From NCBI RefSeq assembly GCF_015351025.1, contig NZ_JADKRV010000004.1:62001-126000 (forward strand): a stretch of 64,000 nt of DNA. The letters run 5' to 3'. Shown here piece by piece: positions 1 through 9,141 of this stretch (its first letter is position 1; each line of letters opens with the position of its first letter). The stretch comes from Curtobacterium sp. VKM Ac-1376 (GTDB lineage Bacteria; Actinomycetota; Actinomycetes; Actinomycetales; Microbacteriaceae). A program made the translations under genes and the position numbers. The notes beneath the pieces are model-generated. The model was not told the DNA's origin, did not search any database, and worked only from the letters and a program-made list of their open reading frames with translations.

Positions 1-6
1 TGGTCC

Positions 7-306
7 TCAGCCGACAGCCGTGAAGATGTCGATCGAACCGGACTTGAGCGTCACGATGGCGCGCTTGGTGTCCTTGCGCTTGCCGAGACCAAACTTGGTG
101 CGACGGGTCTTGCCCGGGCGGTTCAGCGTGTTGATGCTCGCGACCTTGACGTCGAAGATCTTCTCGATGGCGAGCTTGATCTCGGTCTTGTTCGAGCGGG
201 GGTCCACGATGAACGTGTACTTGCCCTGGTCGATGAGCCCGTAGCTCTTCTCCGAGACGACCGGCGAGATGATGACGTCGCGCGGGTCCTTGTTGAAGCC
301 GCTCAT
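7..306 (-). CDS. rplW: 50S ribosomal protein L23
   Basis: A 99-residue protein matching L23, which binds 23S rRNA near the peptide exit tunnel and docks trigger factor and SRP. It opens with the family pattern around [15 protein letters not shown] and ends in the basic loop [19 protein letters not shown], followed by the usual AIVTLK strand. Its ATG overlaps the TGA of rplD (ATGA), so translation is probably coupled. It is the last complete gene of the S10 operon here; the order rpsJ-rplC-rplD-rplW is the standard one and rplB is expected just beyond the left edge. Confidence 0.97.
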   Translation of the reverse strand: MSGFNKDPRDVIISPVVSEKSYGLIDQGKYTFIVDPRSNKTEIKLAIEKIFDVKVASINTLNRPGKTRRTKFGLGKRKDTKRAIVTLKSGSIDIFTAVG

Positions 307-962
307 GCGGTGATCTCCTTCGCGGTCTTCGACGCGATGAAGGCGTCGAGGGCGCTCTTGCTGAAGACGACGGCGTCCGAGCGGAGCACGTCGTAGGCGT
401 TCAGCTGGCCGTACGAGAGCGCATGGACGTTCGACAGGTTGCGGATCGACTTGAGCGTGAGCTCGTCGTCCGACTCGAGCACGATGAGCACGTGCTTGAC
501 GGGCGCGACCTTCTCGAGGAGCGTGCGGGCGGTCTTGGTCGAGGGGATCTCAGCCTCGACGAAGCCCTCCACAGCGGAGATACGGCCACCGCGAGCGCGG
601 TCCGAGAGCGAGCCGAGCAGCGCTGCGGCGATCATCTTCTTCGGGGTGCGCTGCGAGTAGTCGCGGGGGGTCGGTCCGTGGACGACGCCACCACCGGTGT
701 GCTCAGGAGCGCGGACGGAACCCTGACGGGCGCGGCCGGTGCCCTTCTGCTTGAACGGCTTGCGACCGGCACCGCGGACTTCGCCGCGGTTCTTGGTCTT
801 GTGGGTGCCCTGACGCGCGGCTGCGAGCTGCGCGGTGACGACCTGGTGGATCAGCGGGACGTTGGTCTCGACGTCGAAGAGAGCTGCGGGCAGCTCGACG
901 GTGCCGGACTTGACACCCGATGCGTCGAGGACGTCGATCGTGGTTGCAGTCGTGGTGGCCAT
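303..962 (-). CDS. rplD: 50S ribosomal protein L4
   Basis: About 219 residues matching L4, whose long loop lines the exit tunnel. The loop shows clearly as [19 protein letters not shown] followed by [10 protein letters not shown] chose the ATG at 962 because AAGGG lies about 9 nt upstream, inside the end of rplC. An in-frame GTG at 968 overlaps the rplC stop (GTGA) and is the alternative, adding two residues. It sits in the S10 operon between rplC and rplW with overlapping ends on both sides. In some bacteria L4 also represses this operon; nothing here proves that for this organism. Confidence 0.96.
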   Translation of the reverse strand: MATTTATTIDVLDASGVKSGTVELPAALFDVETNVPLIHQVVTAQLAAARQGTHKTKNRGEVRGAGRKPFKQKGTGRARQGSVRAPEHTGGGVVHGPTPRDYSQRTPKKMIAAALLGSLSDRARGGRISAVEGFVEAEIPSTKTARTLLEKVAPVKHVLIVLESDDELTLKSIRNLSNVHALSYGQLNAYDVLRSDAVVFSKSALDAFIASKTAKEITA

Positions 963-964
963 GA

Positions 965-1618
965 TCACTTACCCTTCACGGCGGTGCGGACGAAGACGGA
1001 GCGACCGCGAGCACCGGGGACGGCGCCCTTGACGAGCAGCAGACCCTTCTCGGCGTCGACGGCGTGCACCGTGAGGTTGAGGACGGTGACGCGCTCGCCA
1101 CCCATACGACCTGCCATGCGCATGCCCTTGAAGACACGCGACGGGGTCGAGGAAGCACCGATCGAGCCGGGCTTGCGGTGGTTGCGGTGCGCACCGTGCG
1201 AGGCACCGACGCCGTGGAAGCCGTGACGCTTCATGACACCGGCGAAGCCCTTGCCCTTGGACGTGCCGACGACGTCGACCTTCTGGCCCGCCTCGAACGT
1301 GTCGACGGTGAGCTCCTGGCCGAGTGCGTACTCAGCAGCGTCCGCGGTGCGGATCTCGGTGAGGGTACGGCGCGGGGTGACCCCGGCGGCCTCGAAGTGA
1401 CCGGCAGCAGGCTTGTTGACCTTGCGCGGGTCGATCGCACCGGCGGCGATCTGGATGGCCTCGTAGCCATCGCGCTCGACGTTGCGGATCTGGGTGACCA
1501 CGTTCGGGCCGACCTCGATCACGGTGACGGGGATGAACTTGTTGTTCTCGTCCCACACCTGCGTCATGCCGAGCTTCTTGCCGAGGAGGCCCTTGACGGT
1601 CTTGAGTGAATTCGCCAT
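965..1618 (-). CDS. rplC: 50S ribosomal protein L3
   Basis: A 217-residue L3 protein, one of the first proteins in 50S assembly, near the peptidyl transferase centre. The N-terminus contains [15 protein letters not shown]. The central extension is present with [14 protein letters not shown] and [19 protein letters not shown], the segment that contains the glutamine/asparagine-methylation region in other bacteria. It lies 13 nt downstream of rpsJ and its stop overlaps the candidate starts of rplD. Length and motifs are normal. Confidence 0.97.
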   Translation of the reverse strand: MANSLKTVKGLLGKKLGMTQVWDENNKFIPVTVIEVGPNVVTQIRNVERDGYEAIQIAAGAIDPRKVNKPAAGHFEAAGVTPRRTLTEIRTADAAEYALGQELTVDTFEAGQKVDVVGTSKGKGFAGVMKRHGFHGVGASHGAHRNHRKPGSIGASSTPSRVFKGMRMAGRMGGERVTVLNLTVHAVDAEKGLLLVKGAVPGARGRSVFVRTAVKGK

Positions 1619-1631
1619 CAGTTCAGCCCCC

Positions 1632-1940
1632 TTACAGCTTGATCTCGATGTTGACGTCCGCCGGCAGGTCGAGTCGCATGAGCGAGTCGACGGCCTTCGG
1701 CGTCGGGTCGACGATGTCGATGACCCGCTTGTGCGTGCGCTTCTCGAAGTGCTCGCGCGAGTCCTTGTACTTGTGAGGGGAACGGATCACTGCGATCACG
1801 TTCTTCTCGGTGGGGAGCGGCACCGGGCCGACCACGGTTGCACCGGCACGGGTCACCGTGTCGACGATCTTCCGGGCCGACGTGTCGATGACCTCGTGGT
1901 CATACGACTTGAGCCGGATGCGGATCTTCTGTCCCGCCAT
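1632..1940 (-). CDS. rpsJ: 30S ribosomal protein S10
   Basis: A 102-residue S10 (NusE), part of the 30S head and of antitermination complexes with NusB. It begins [19 protein letters not shown], contains [11 protein letters not shown] and ends in ADVNIEIKL, all typical. The open frame continues upstream for about 30 codons, but that part is low-scoring leader. The ATG at 1940 matches the family start and follows an AGAGGACAAG ribosome-binding region. It is the first gene of the S10 operon and is preceded by a leader of roughly 460 nt containing several short hairpins. Confidence 0.97.
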   Translation of the reverse strand: MAGQKIRIRLKSYDHEVIDTSARKIVDTVTRAGATVVGPVPLPTEKNVIAVIRSPHKYKDSREHFEKRTHKRVIDIVDPTPKAVDSLMRLDLPADVNIEIKL

Positions 1941-2406
1941 GTGTCTCTTGTCCTCTCTGCGCCGCGCACCCTCTGGCCGCCTGACGCCGCTCGGTTCCGC
2001 ATTCCTACGGACCGTGCTGTTTTCCTGAACCAACCGGCCGCATCCGCTGGGGATGACCGCTGTTCACCTGTCAACCGCGCGGGCGACCGGGGCCGTCCAG
2101 CGTGGGCAATCGACTCTTTCGCGCTCCGGGCGCAGCAGTCGTGCACCGCGTCCGTCGCATCTCGGAGAGTCGTGTTCTGCTGCCTGCGGCCCAACCCAGC
2201 CCTGCTGAACAGGGGGGTTGTGCACTGCCAGAGCAGTGATCCTGTGGGCGTACCCACGGGGAATTCGGAACCGGACAAGTCTCGCATAGGCCCGGCCCAC
2301 GTGCAACCCGGGCGTGTCGCGGTTTACCGGGCGTGTCGCCGGGGCCCCGCATCGCCCGGTCCGCGCGGATCGGAGGGCCTGGAGGCCCGTGGCGGCCCAC
2401 AACGCG
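1941..2406 (-). promoter_or_regulatory. S10 operon leader region with three adjacent short hairpins
   Basis: This stretch upstream of rpsJ holds no credible gene. It contains three compact inverted repeats next to one another: CCCTG/CAGGG at 2200-2214, CACTGC/GCAGTG with a 4-nt loop at 2223-2238, and GTGGG/CCCAC with a 4-nt loop at 2244-2257. They would fold in the rpsJ leader RNA. I could not pick a confident -35/-10 pair. A regulatory leader is an inference from position and structure only. Part of a repeat shared with 24903-24919 lies at 2379-2395. Confidence 0.4.
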
Positions 2407-2439
2407 ACGCACCCTCCGGACGTGGTCCGGAGGGTGCGT
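2407..2439 (-). terminator. Intrinsic-type terminator after the DarT-like gene
   Basis: A perfect 15-bp stem (2407-2421 with 2425-2439; arm ACGCACCCTCCGGAC) with a 3-nt loop lies 33 nt past the stop of the DarT-like gene. There is no clear T-run on either side, as is common for GC-rich actinobacterial terminators. It separates the topoisomerase/DarT-like pair from the S10 leader. Confidence 0.75.
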
Positions 2440-2472
2440 GGAGGACGGTCGGCAGGCCCTCGCGGTGGCGGA

Positions 2473-3297
2473 TTACTCGGCCGTCACCGGGGGCACGAAC
2501 CACGGCGGGAAGACCGCGACCCGCGGTGCGTGTCCGCCGTGGTCGGCGAGCACGGCGCGGACGGTCTGGCGAGCCTTGTCGTTCGGCACACCGATGACGG
2601 CCACCGAGGTGAACGGCACGCTCGGGCCGGCGAGCAGCTCGAGGCCGTGCATCTCCGGGTCGCTGAAGTCCGTGCGCCGGATCAGGTTCGTCGCGGCGTC
2701 GGGGCCGACCGCGAACCGGACGTCGTCCGCATCGGCGTCCTGATCGGCGACGATGACCGATGCACCGAACGCCGACACCGGCACGACGAGCACGACGTAG
2801 TCGATCGCACGCGTGCGACGGGCCGCGTCGGACCAGCGGTCACCCTCGGCGCCCGTGCGGAGCTCGTCCCAGCGCGTGGCGTCCGGTGACAGCATGAACG
2901 GCACGTGCCCGGCGATCGACGAGCCGTCGGGCGCCTCGGCCTCGGCACGCGCGGCCCGGGTCTCGGCGGAGCTGACGTCGACGACGGGCTCGGCCTGGCC
3001 GGGCGCGAGGATCGCGGCCGCCCCGACGATGCCGTCGAGGTTGTCGATGTGCGTCACGTGGTGGGCGCGGAGGGTTGCGAACTCCCGGGCCTCGGGAAGG
3101 TCGGCGGACGACGACCGGAGCGAGGTCGGGGAACGCAGCGACGTCCCCGGTCCGGAGGCCGGCGGGTCGACGCGGAGGTTGGTGGTGATGCGGGTCCGGC
3201 GCGGCGCCGGGGTCACTGGCGTCTCCGCCTCGCGCTGCCGGGGCGCGCAGATGTCACAGAGCTCGGTGGGGAAACCGTGGATGCACTCGTCGGTCAC
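2473..3297 (-). CDS. DarT-like (DUF4433) ADP-ribosyltransferase-fold protein with N-terminal Cys cluster
   Basis: A 274-residue protein. From about residue 71 it resembles the DarT/DUF4433 family, whose toxin members ADP-ribosylate thymidine in single-stranded DNA. The matching landmarks are HHVTHIDNL at 79-87 (family H-x-T-H-x-x-N-L), DVSSAETR at 107-114, HVPFMLSP at 131-138 (family Y/H-V-P-F-Y-F-x-P) and GLELLAGPSVPF at 218-229, where E220 occupies the likely catalytic glutamate position. The first 20 residues carry C5, C14 and C17 plus H7, a possible small zinc knuckle. Residues 20-70 are Pro/Ser-rich linker. No DarG-like macrodomain antitoxin lies beside it. It sits 79 nt downstream of the type IB topoisomerase and is probably co-transcribed with it. 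Family placement is from memory of motifs; activity is not shown, and a divergent non-toxic member is possible. Confidence 0.72.
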   Translation of the reverse strand: MTDECIHGFPTELCDICAPRQREAETPVTPAPRRTRITTNLRVDPPASGPGTSLRSPTSLRSSSADLPEAREFATLRAHHVTHIDNLDGIVGAAAILAPGQAEPVVDVSSAETRAARAEAEAPDGSSIAGHVPFMLSPDATRWDELRTGAEGDRWSDAARRTRAIDYVVLVVPVSAFGASVIVADQDADADDVRFAVGPDAATNLIRRTDFSDPEMHGLELLAGPSVPFTSVAVIGVPNDKARQTVRAVLADHGGHAPRVAVFPPWFVPPVTAE

Positions 3298-3376
3298 GAC
3301 TGTTGAGGGTCCTTCCGTGCCGTGTGGGGTGGTCCGGCACGTCGACCAACGCTACGTCATCCGGGCGACCGTGTGG

Positions 3377-4375
3377 TCATTGTCGGTAGAGCAAGGCACG
3401 CACCTCGGCCTCAGCGGACGCCAGCCGGTTCGGATCGATCGTCTCCCCGTGGTCGTAGGCGTCGAGCAACCGGGGGTCGATGTAGCTCTGTCGGCACACG
3501 GTCGGGGTGTTGCCGAGCTCCTCGCTGGCGGCCTTCACCGCGTGCGACACAGCCTTCTTCCGCTTCGCCTGCGAGGACTGCGGGCCGGTCTTGGCGAGGT
3601 CCACCGCGGCCGCGACCGTGCCGTGCAGCGTCCGGAAGTCCTTCGCGGTGAACTCGTCGCCGGCGCGCTCCTTCACGTAGGCGTTGATGTCCTCGGCCGA
3701 GAGCGGCTCCCACTCGGCACCGCGACGCTCGCGGAAGGACAGCAACCGCGCGTTCGGGCCACGGCGCTTCATACCGGCGATGACCCGTGCGAGGTCGTGG
3801 TCGTGGATCGACGACGACCACTCCTGCCCGCTCTTGCCCGGGAAGTCGAGTTCGATGTCGTCCCCGGTCACGTGCGCGTGGGCGCAGAGGAGCGTCGACA
3901 GTCCGCGGCTGCCGTGCTCGCTGGCGTACCGCTCCGATCCGACCCGGAGCGATCCCTGATCGAGCATCCGGAAGGCCGCGGCCAGTGCCCGGCGGCGGTC
4001 GGGCTCGGGGCGACGGAGGTCCTGCGTGACACCGCGACGAGCGACCGGCAGTGATTCGGCCAGCGCGAGCGCGCGGTCGTACTTGATGCGGTCCATCCGC
4101 TCGCGCCAGGACGGGTGGTACATGTACTGCCGCCGGCCGGCGCCGTCCGTGCCGGTGGCCAGGATGTGCCCGTTCGGGTAGGGCGAGATCCAGACGTCGT
4201 CCCACGCGGGCGGGATCACGAACTCCTCGAGTCGGGCACGTTCGGCGGGATCGGTCACCGTCCGGCCGTCGGGATCGCGGAACGAGAAGCCGCGTCCGGT
4301 CCGGACGCGGCGGTAGCCGCGACCGGAGGTCGCGGATCTGCGGAGACGTGTCACGGCATCGAGCCAACTCCGCAA
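3377..4375 (-). CDS. DNA topoisomerase IB (poxvirus/bacterial type)
   Basis: A 332-residue protein matching bacterial type IB topoisomerases, which relax supercoils by nicking one strand through a 3'-phosphotyrosine. The N-terminal domain has FVIPPAWDDVWISP and GRRQYMYHPSWRE. The catalytic domain shows RVGSERY (R144), the FPGKSGQ segment (K181), DFRTLHGT (R248, H251) and the active-site tyrosine in RQSYIDPRLL (Y298). All five catalytic positions appear present and the length is normal. It lies on the same strand between tuf and rpsJ, an unusual place for it, followed by the DarT-like gene. Alternative starts near the N-terminus cannot be excluded. Confidence 0.93.
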   Translation of the reverse strand: MRSWLDAVTRLRRSATSGRGYRRVRTGRGFSFRDPDGRTVTDPAERARLEEFVIPPAWDDVWISPYPNGHILATGTDGAGRRQYMYHPSWRERMDRIKYDRALALAESLPVARRGVTQDLRRPEPDRRRALAAAFRMLDQGSLRVGSERYASEHGSRGLSTLLCAHAHVTGDDIELDFPGKSGQEWSSSIHDHDLARVIAGMKRRGPNARLLSFRERRGAEWEPLSAEDINAYVKERAGDEFTAKDFRTLHGTVAAAVDLAKTGPQSSQAKRKKAVSHAVKAASEELGNTPTVCRQSYIDPRLLDAYDHGETIDPNRLASAEAEVRALLYRQ

Positions 4376-4398
4376 CGCCTGTGACGGGGCACGGGGCG

Positions 4399-4441
4399 GA
4401 CGGAAGGCGCGACACCGGTCGTGCCCCGGGCCTCCCGTCCT
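4399..4441. repeat. Extragenic palindrome, GGACGG-AGGC family
   Basis: Inverted repeat between tuf and the topoisomerase gene: GGACGGAAGGCGCG (4399-4412) faces CCGGGCCTCCCGTCC (4427-4441) with two mismatches. The same core recurs at 24903-24938 and 48165-48206, and half copies lie at 42151-42164 and 63911-63922. Confidence 0.6.
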
Positions 4442-4478
4442 GTGCCGCCCACCGCCCGGCAGTGGCCGCCTACGACGA

Positions 4479-4510
4479 AGCGGGGCCGAGCCCGAAGGCT
4501 CGACCCCGCT
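4479..4510 (-). terminator. Terminator after tuf
   Basis: A 14-bp stem with one mismatch (AGCGGGGCCGAGCC at 4479-4492 with 4497-4510) and a CGAA tetraloop, 17 nt past the tuf stop. It would end the rpsL-rpsG-fusA-tuf transcript before the topoisomerase gene. Confidence 0.8.
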
Positions 4511-4527
4511 GGCGCAGGTGACCGGAG

Positions 4528-5715
4528 TTACTTGACGATCGTCTCGACCGTACCGGCACCGACCGTACGACCACCCTCACGGATGGCGAAGCGGAGGCCC
4601 TCTTCCATGGCGATCGGCTGGATCAGCTCGACCGTCATCGCGACGGTGTCGCCGGGCATGACCATCTCGGTGCCCTCGGGCAGCGTGATGACGCCGGTGA
4701 CGTCCGTGGTGCGGAAGTAGAACTGCGGGCGGTAGTTCGCGTAGAACGGGTTGTGACGCCCGCCCTCTTCCTTCGTCAGGATGTACGCGTTCGCCTGGAA
4801 CTCCGTGTGCGGCGTGACCGAACCCGGCTTCACGACGACCTGGCCGCGCTCCACGTCCTCACGCTTGAGGCCACGGATCAGCAGACCGGTGTTGTCACCG
4901 GCGACCGCCTGGTCGAGCAGCTTGCGGAACATCTCGATGCCCGTGACGGTGGTCTTCTGCGTCGCGCGGATGCCGACGATCTCGACCTCCTCGTTCAGGT
5001 TGAGCGTGCCACGCTCGACGCGACCGGTGACGACCGTGCCACGACCGGTGATCGTGAAGACGTCCTCGATCGGCATCAGGAACGGCTGGTCGGTGGCGCG
5101 CACCGGGTCCGGCACGTGCTCGTCGACCTGAGCCATGAGCTCCTGGACCGACTTGACCCACTTCTCGTCGCCCTCGAGCGCCTTGAGCGCCGAGACCTGC
5201 ACGACGGGGGCGTCCTCGTCGAACTGCTGCGAGCCGAGGAGCTCGCGGACCTCGAGCTCGACGAGCTCCAGGATCTCCTCGTCGTCCACCATGTCGGACT
5301 TGTTCAGTGCGACGACGATGTAGGGGACGCCGACCTGGCGGGCGAGCAGGACGTGCTCACGCGTCTGGGGCATCGGGCCGTCGGTGGCGGCGACCACGAG
5401 GATCGCGCCGTCCATCTGCGCCGCACCCGTGATCATGTTCTTCACGTAGTCGGCGTGACCGGGGGCGTCGACGTGCGCGTAGTGACGCTTCTCGGTCTGG
5501 TACTCGACGTGCGAGATGTTGATCGTGATGCCGCGCTGGCGCTCCTCGGGAGCGTTGTCGATCTGCGCGAAGTCACGGGCCTCGTTGAGGTCCGGGTACT
5601 GGTCGTGCAGAACCTTGGTGATCGCCGCCGTGAGCGTCGTCTTGCCGTGGTCGACGTGACCGATGGTTCCGATGTTGACGTGCGGCTTGGTGCGCTCGAA
5701 CTTGGCCTTGGCCAC
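4528..5715 (-). CDS. tuf: Elongation factor Tu
   Basis: A 395-residue EF-Tu that delivers aminoacyl-tRNA to the ribosome. The GTPase domain shows GHVDHGKT at 19-26, the [20 protein letters not shown] region and NKSD. Domains 2 and 3 follow with [15 protein letters not shown] and the C-terminal [15 protein letters not shown]. It lies 148 nt downstream of fusA as the last gene of the str operon. The gap before it contains a GCCCG/CGGGC hairpin at 5821-5834, which may attenuate read-through or precede a separate tuf promoter. Only one tuf copy is in this window. Confidence 0.98.
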   Translation of the reverse strand: MAKAKFERTKPHVNIGTIGHVDHGKTTLTAAITKVLHDQYPDLNEARDFAQIDNAPEERQRGITINISHVEYQTEKRHYAHVDAPGHADYVKNMITGAAQMDGAILVVAATDGPMPQTREHVLLARQVGVPYIVVALNKSDMVDDEEILELVELEVRELLGSQQFDEDAPVVQVSALKALEGDEKWVKSVQELMAQVDEHVPDPVRATDQPFLMPIEDVFTITGRGTVVTGRVERGTLNLNEEVEIVGIRATQKTTVTGIEMFRKLLDQAVAGDNTGLLIRGLKREDVERGQVVVKPGSVTPHTEFQANAYILTKEEGGRHNPFYANYRPQFYFRTTDVTGVITLPEGTEMVMPGDTVAMTVELIQPIAMEEGLRFAIREGGRTVGAGTVETIVK

Positions 5716-5863
5716 TGTGGGTCCTCCTCAGGACTCGGAAGCGTCACCCCCGGCCGGCCCTGGATGGGCTCGGGACCGTTGGTGCGCGGTGTGTGTCTTT
5801 ACTTTACTTGGTGGCGAGGGGCCCGTCGCCGGGCTCCCCCGCCTGTGGAGAGACGCTCGAGCG

Positions 5864-7981
5864 TCACTCCCCCGCGTTCTTCGCGATGATCTCCTCGGCG
5901 ACCTTCGCCGGGACCTGGCTGTAGGTCTCGAAGGTCATCGAGTAGACCGCACGACCAGAGGTCTTCGACCGCAGGTCGCCGACGTAGCCGAACATCTCGG
6001 ACAGCGGCACGCTCGCGCGGACCACCTTGACGCCCGAGGCGTCCTCCATCGAGGCGATCTGGCCACGACGGGAGTTCAGGTCACCGATGACGTCGCCCAT
6101 GTACTCCTCAGGAGTACGGACCTCGACGGCCATGATCGGCTCGAGGATCGCCGGACCGGCCTTGCGGGCCGCTTCCTTGTAGGCGATCGAACCGGCGATC
6201 TTGAACGCCATCTCGGACGAGTCGACGTCGTGCGCCGCGCCGTCCTTGAGGATGGCCTTCACGCCGACCGTCGGGTAACCCGCGAGGATGCCGACCTGCA
6301 TGGCGTCCTGGATACCGGCGTCGACCGACGGGATGTACTCGCGCGGGACACGGCCACCGGAGGTCGCGTTGACGAACTCGTAGACCTTCTCGCTCGTTAC
6401 CTCCATCGGCTCGAGCGCGATCTGCACCTTCGCGAACTGACCGGAGCCACCGGTCTGCTTCTTGTGGGTGTAGTCGTAGCGCTCGACGACCTTCGTCAGG
6501 GTCTCGCGGTAGGCCACCTGGGGCTTACCGACGCTCGCCTCGACGTGGAACTCGCGCTTCATGCGGTCGACGAGGATGTCGAGGTGGAGCTCGCCCATGC
6601 CCTTGATCGTCGTCTGACCGGTCTCGGCGTTGAGCTCGACGCGGAACGTCGGGTCCTCTTCGGCGAGCTTCTGGATGGCCGTGGAGAGCTTCTCCTGGTC
6701 GGCCTTCGTGTTCGGCTCGATCGCGACCTCGATGACCGGCTCCGGGAACGTCATCGACTCGAGGACGACCTGGTTGGTCGGGTCGCACAGGGTGTCACCG
6801 GTGGTGGTGTCCTTGAGGCCGATGACCGCGTAGATGTGACCGGCGGTCACGTTGGCGACCGGGTTCTCCTTGTTGGAGTGCATCTGGAAGATCTTCCCGA
6901 TGCGCTCCTTCTTGCCCTTGGTCGAGTTGATGACCTGTGCGCCGGACTCGATCGAGCCGGAGTACACGCGGACGTAGGTGAGGCGACCGAAGAAGGGGTG
7001 CACCGCGACCTTGAACGCGAGAGCCGAGAACGGCTCGGTCGCGTCGGGCTTGCGGATGATCTCCTTCTCCTCGTCCTTGACGTCGTGGCCGATCATCGGC
7101 GGCACGTCGAGCGGGGACGGGAGGTAGTCGATGACGGCGTCGAGCATCGGCTGGACACCGCGGTTCTTGAACGCGGATCCACACAGCACCGGGTAGAGGG
7201 TGCTGCTCACCGTGAGGGCGCGGATCGCGGCCTTGATCTCGTCGACCGTGAAGTCGGTGTCGCCCTCGAGGTAGCGCTCCATGAGGACGTCGTCCGCCTC
7301 GGCCACGCGCTCGATGAGCTTCTCGCGGTACTCGGCGGCACGGTCCTGCAGGTCGGCCGGGATCTCTTCGATCTCGTACTTCGCACCCATCGCGACGTCA
7401 CCCTTGGCGTCGCCGCGCCAGGTGAGTGCACGCATCTGGACGAGGTCGACGACGCCTTCGAACGAGCTCTCGGAGCCGATCGGCAGCTGGATCACCAGGG
7501 GTTCCGCGCCGAGGCGGTTGATGATCGTGTCGACGGTGTAGTAGAAGTCGGCGCCCAGCTTGTCCATCTTGTTGACGAAGCAGATGCGCGGGACGTTGTA
7601 CTTGTCCGCCTGACGCCACACGGTCTCGGACTGGGGCTCGACGCCCTCCTTGCCGTCGAAGACGGCGACGGCACCGTCGAGGACGCGGAGCGAACGCTCC
7701 ACCTCGACCGTGAAGTCCACGTGACCGGGGGTGTCGATGATGTTGATCTGGTTGTTGTCCCAGAAGCAGGTCGTCGCGGCCGACGTGATCGTGATGCCGC
7801 GCTCCTGCTCCTGCGCCATCCAGTCCATCGTGGCAGCGCCGTCGTGGACCTCACCGATCTTGTGCGTGATGCCCGTGTAGAACAGGATGCGCTCGGTCGT
7901 CGTGGTCTTGCCGGCATCGATGTGCGCCATGATGCCGATGTTGCGGACCTTGTTCAGGTCGGTGAGCACGTCCTGTGCCAC
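5864..7981 (-). CDS. fusA: Elongation factor G
   Basis: A 705-residue EF-G that drives ribosome translocation and, with RRF, recycling. P-loop AHIDAGKT at 19-26, the [20 protein letters not shown] switch region and [10 protein letters not shown] are clear. Domain III-V motifs include [15 protein letters not shown] and the C-terminal [17 protein letters not shown]. Length is normal. It lies 87 nt downstream of rpsG and upstream of tuf, in the standard str order. Confidence 0.98.
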   Translation of the reverse strand: MAQDVLTDLNKVRNIGIMAHIDAGKTTTTERILFYTGITHKIGEVHDGAATMDWMAQEQERGITITSAATTCFWDNNQINIIDTPGHVDFTVEVERSLRVLDGAVAVFDGKEGVEPQSETVWRQADKYNVPRICFVNKMDKLGADFYYTVDTIINRLGAEPLVIQLPIGSESSFEGVVDLVQMRALTWRGDAKGDVAMGAKYEIEEIPADLQDRAAEYREKLIERVAEADDVLMERYLEGDTDFTVDEIKAAIRALTVSSTLYPVLCGSAFKNRGVQPMLDAVIDYLPSPLDVPPMIGHDVKDEEKEIIRKPDATEPFSALAFKVAVHPFFGRLTYVRVYSGSIESGAQVINSTKGKKERIGKIFQMHSNKENPVANVTAGHIYAVIGLKDTTTGDTLCDPTNQVVLESMTFPEPVIEVAIEPNTKADQEKLSTAIQKLAEEDPTFRVELNAETGQTTIKGMGELHLDILVDRMKREFHVEASVGKPQVAYRETLTKVVERYDYTHKKQTGGSGQFAKVQIALEPMEVTSEKVYEFVNATSGGRVPREYIPSVDAGIQDAMQVGILAGYPTVGVKAILKDGAAHDVDSSEMAFKIAGSIAYKEAARKAGPAILEPIMAVEVRTPEEYMGDVIGDLNSRRGQIASMEDASGVKVVRASVPLSEMFGYVGDLRSKTSGRAVYSMTFETYSQVPAKVAEEIIAKNAGE

Positions 7982-8068
7982 AGGGTTCCTCCGGAAGAGT
8001 TGTAGGAGAGGTTGGCGGCCGTCCGGGCGCCGGGGTTCTTGACCACCGATGCCCGGACGGTGCCGGGA

Positions 8069-8539
8069 CTACCAGCGGTAGTGGGCGAAGGCCTTGTTCG
8101 ACTCGGCCATCTTGTGCGTGTCCTCGCGGCGCTTGACCGCGGCACCGAGACCGTTCGACGCGTCGAGGATCTCGTTCATGAGACGCTCGGTCATCGTCTT
8201 CTCGCGACGGGCCTTGGCGTACGAGGTCAGCCAGCGGAGCGCGAGGGTGTTCGCGCGGTGCGGCTTGACCTCGACCGGGACCTGGTAGGTCGAGCCACCG
8301 ACGCGGCGGCTCCGGACCTCGAGGGTCGGACGGACGTTGTCGAGCGCCTTCTTGAGCGTGACGACGGCATCCTGCTGGTTCTTGGCAGTGACGCCCTCGA
8401 GTGCACCGTAGACGATGCGCTCGGCGAGGCCCTTCTTGCCGTCGAGCAGGATCTTGTTGACGAGCTGGCTGACGATCGGCGCGCCGTAGACCGGGTCGGC
8501 GACGACGGGACGCTTGGGAGCGGGACCCTTACGAGGCAT
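8069..8539 (-). CDS. rpsG: 30S ribosomal protein S7
   Basis: A 156-residue S7, the nucleator of 30S head assembly on 16S rRNA. It begins [11 protein letters not shown] and contains [19 protein letters not shown], the conserved [14 protein letters not shown] loop and [19 protein letters not shown]. It starts 5 nt after the rpsL stop, so the two are co-transcribed and probably coupled. Normal length, nothing odd. Confidence 0.98.
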   Translation of the reverse strand: MPRKGPAPKRPVVADPVYGAPIVSQLVNKILLDGKKGLAERIVYGALEGVTAKNQQDAVVTLKKALDNVRPTLEVRSRRVGGSTYQVPVEVKPHRANTLALRWLTSYAKARREKTMTERLMNEILDASNGLGAAVKRREDTHKMAESNKAFAHYRW

Positions 8540-8544
8540 CTAAC

Positions 8545-8913
8545 TCAACCCTTCTTCGCGCCGTAGAGGCTACGAGCCTGCTTACGGTTCTTGACTGCCT
8601 GGGTGTCCAGGGCGCCACGGATGATCTTGTACCGCACACCCGGGAGGTCCTTCACGCGACCGCCGCGGACGAGCACCATCGAGTGCTCCTGCAGGTTGTG
8701 GCCCTCACCGGGGATGTAGGCCGTGACCTCGGTGCCGTTCGAGAGCTTGACACGAGCGACCTTGCGCAGTGCCGAGTTCGGCTTCTTCGGGGTGGTGGTG
8801 TAGACGCGGGTGCACACACCACGCTGCTGGGGGTTCGACTTCAGGGCGGGCGCCTTGGTCTTGGTGACCTTCGGCGTGCGACCCTTGCGAACCAGCTGCT
8901 GAATAGTAGGCAA
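8545..8913 (-). CDS. rpsL: 30S ribosomal protein S12
   Basis: A 122-residue S12, which contributes to decoding accuracy. It has the universal [16 protein letters not shown] start, [18 protein letters not shown] and the [21 protein letters not shown] loops. The lysines linked to streptomycin resistance when mutated elsewhere (K43/K44 and K88 in this numbering) are all wild type, so no such resistance allele is present. It is the first gene of the str operon, about 170 nt downstream of the promoter at 9086-9114. Confidence 0.98.
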   Translation of the reverse strand: MPTIQQLVRKGRTPKVTKTKAPALKSNPQQRGVCTRVYTTTPKKPNSALRKVARVKLSNGTEVTAYIPGEGHNLQEHSMVLVRGGRVKDLPGVRYKIIRGALDTQAVKNRKQARSLYGAKKG

Positions 8914-9085
8914 CTGTTCTCCTGGTTCTTCGCTCGTGCTCTCTGGCCGGCGCGATCCGCCGGCTTCCTCGTCCCACGCTGATCACCGCCGGACGGCGGG
9001 TGTTCGAGTGGGGGACGGAGTGGTCCGGCTGGGCGATTCCGCTCGCCGGACTTTTCGGGCGCGCCCGAGGGCGCACACCCGGTAG

Positions 9086-9114
9086 AGACTACCCGCGTAA
9101 CGGGACGAAATCAA
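9086..9114 (-). promoter_or_regulatory. str operon promoter (-35 TTGATT, 17 nt, -10 TAGTCT)
   Basis: On the minus strand TTGATT (9114-9109) is followed after exactly 17 nt by TAGTCT (9091-9086), a good vegetative sigma-type promoter. The leader to rpsL is about 165 nt and can form two hairpins, GCCGGC/GCCGGC near 8956-8974 and CCGCCG/CGGCGG near 8987-9000. Confidence 0.65.
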
Positions 9115-9141
9115 TCCGGGTCACCCCGGCGACCGACACCG

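Noticed and set aside
5663..8005. Long plus-strand frame opposite fusA
   Set aside because: Shadow of fusA; no start context and no domain.
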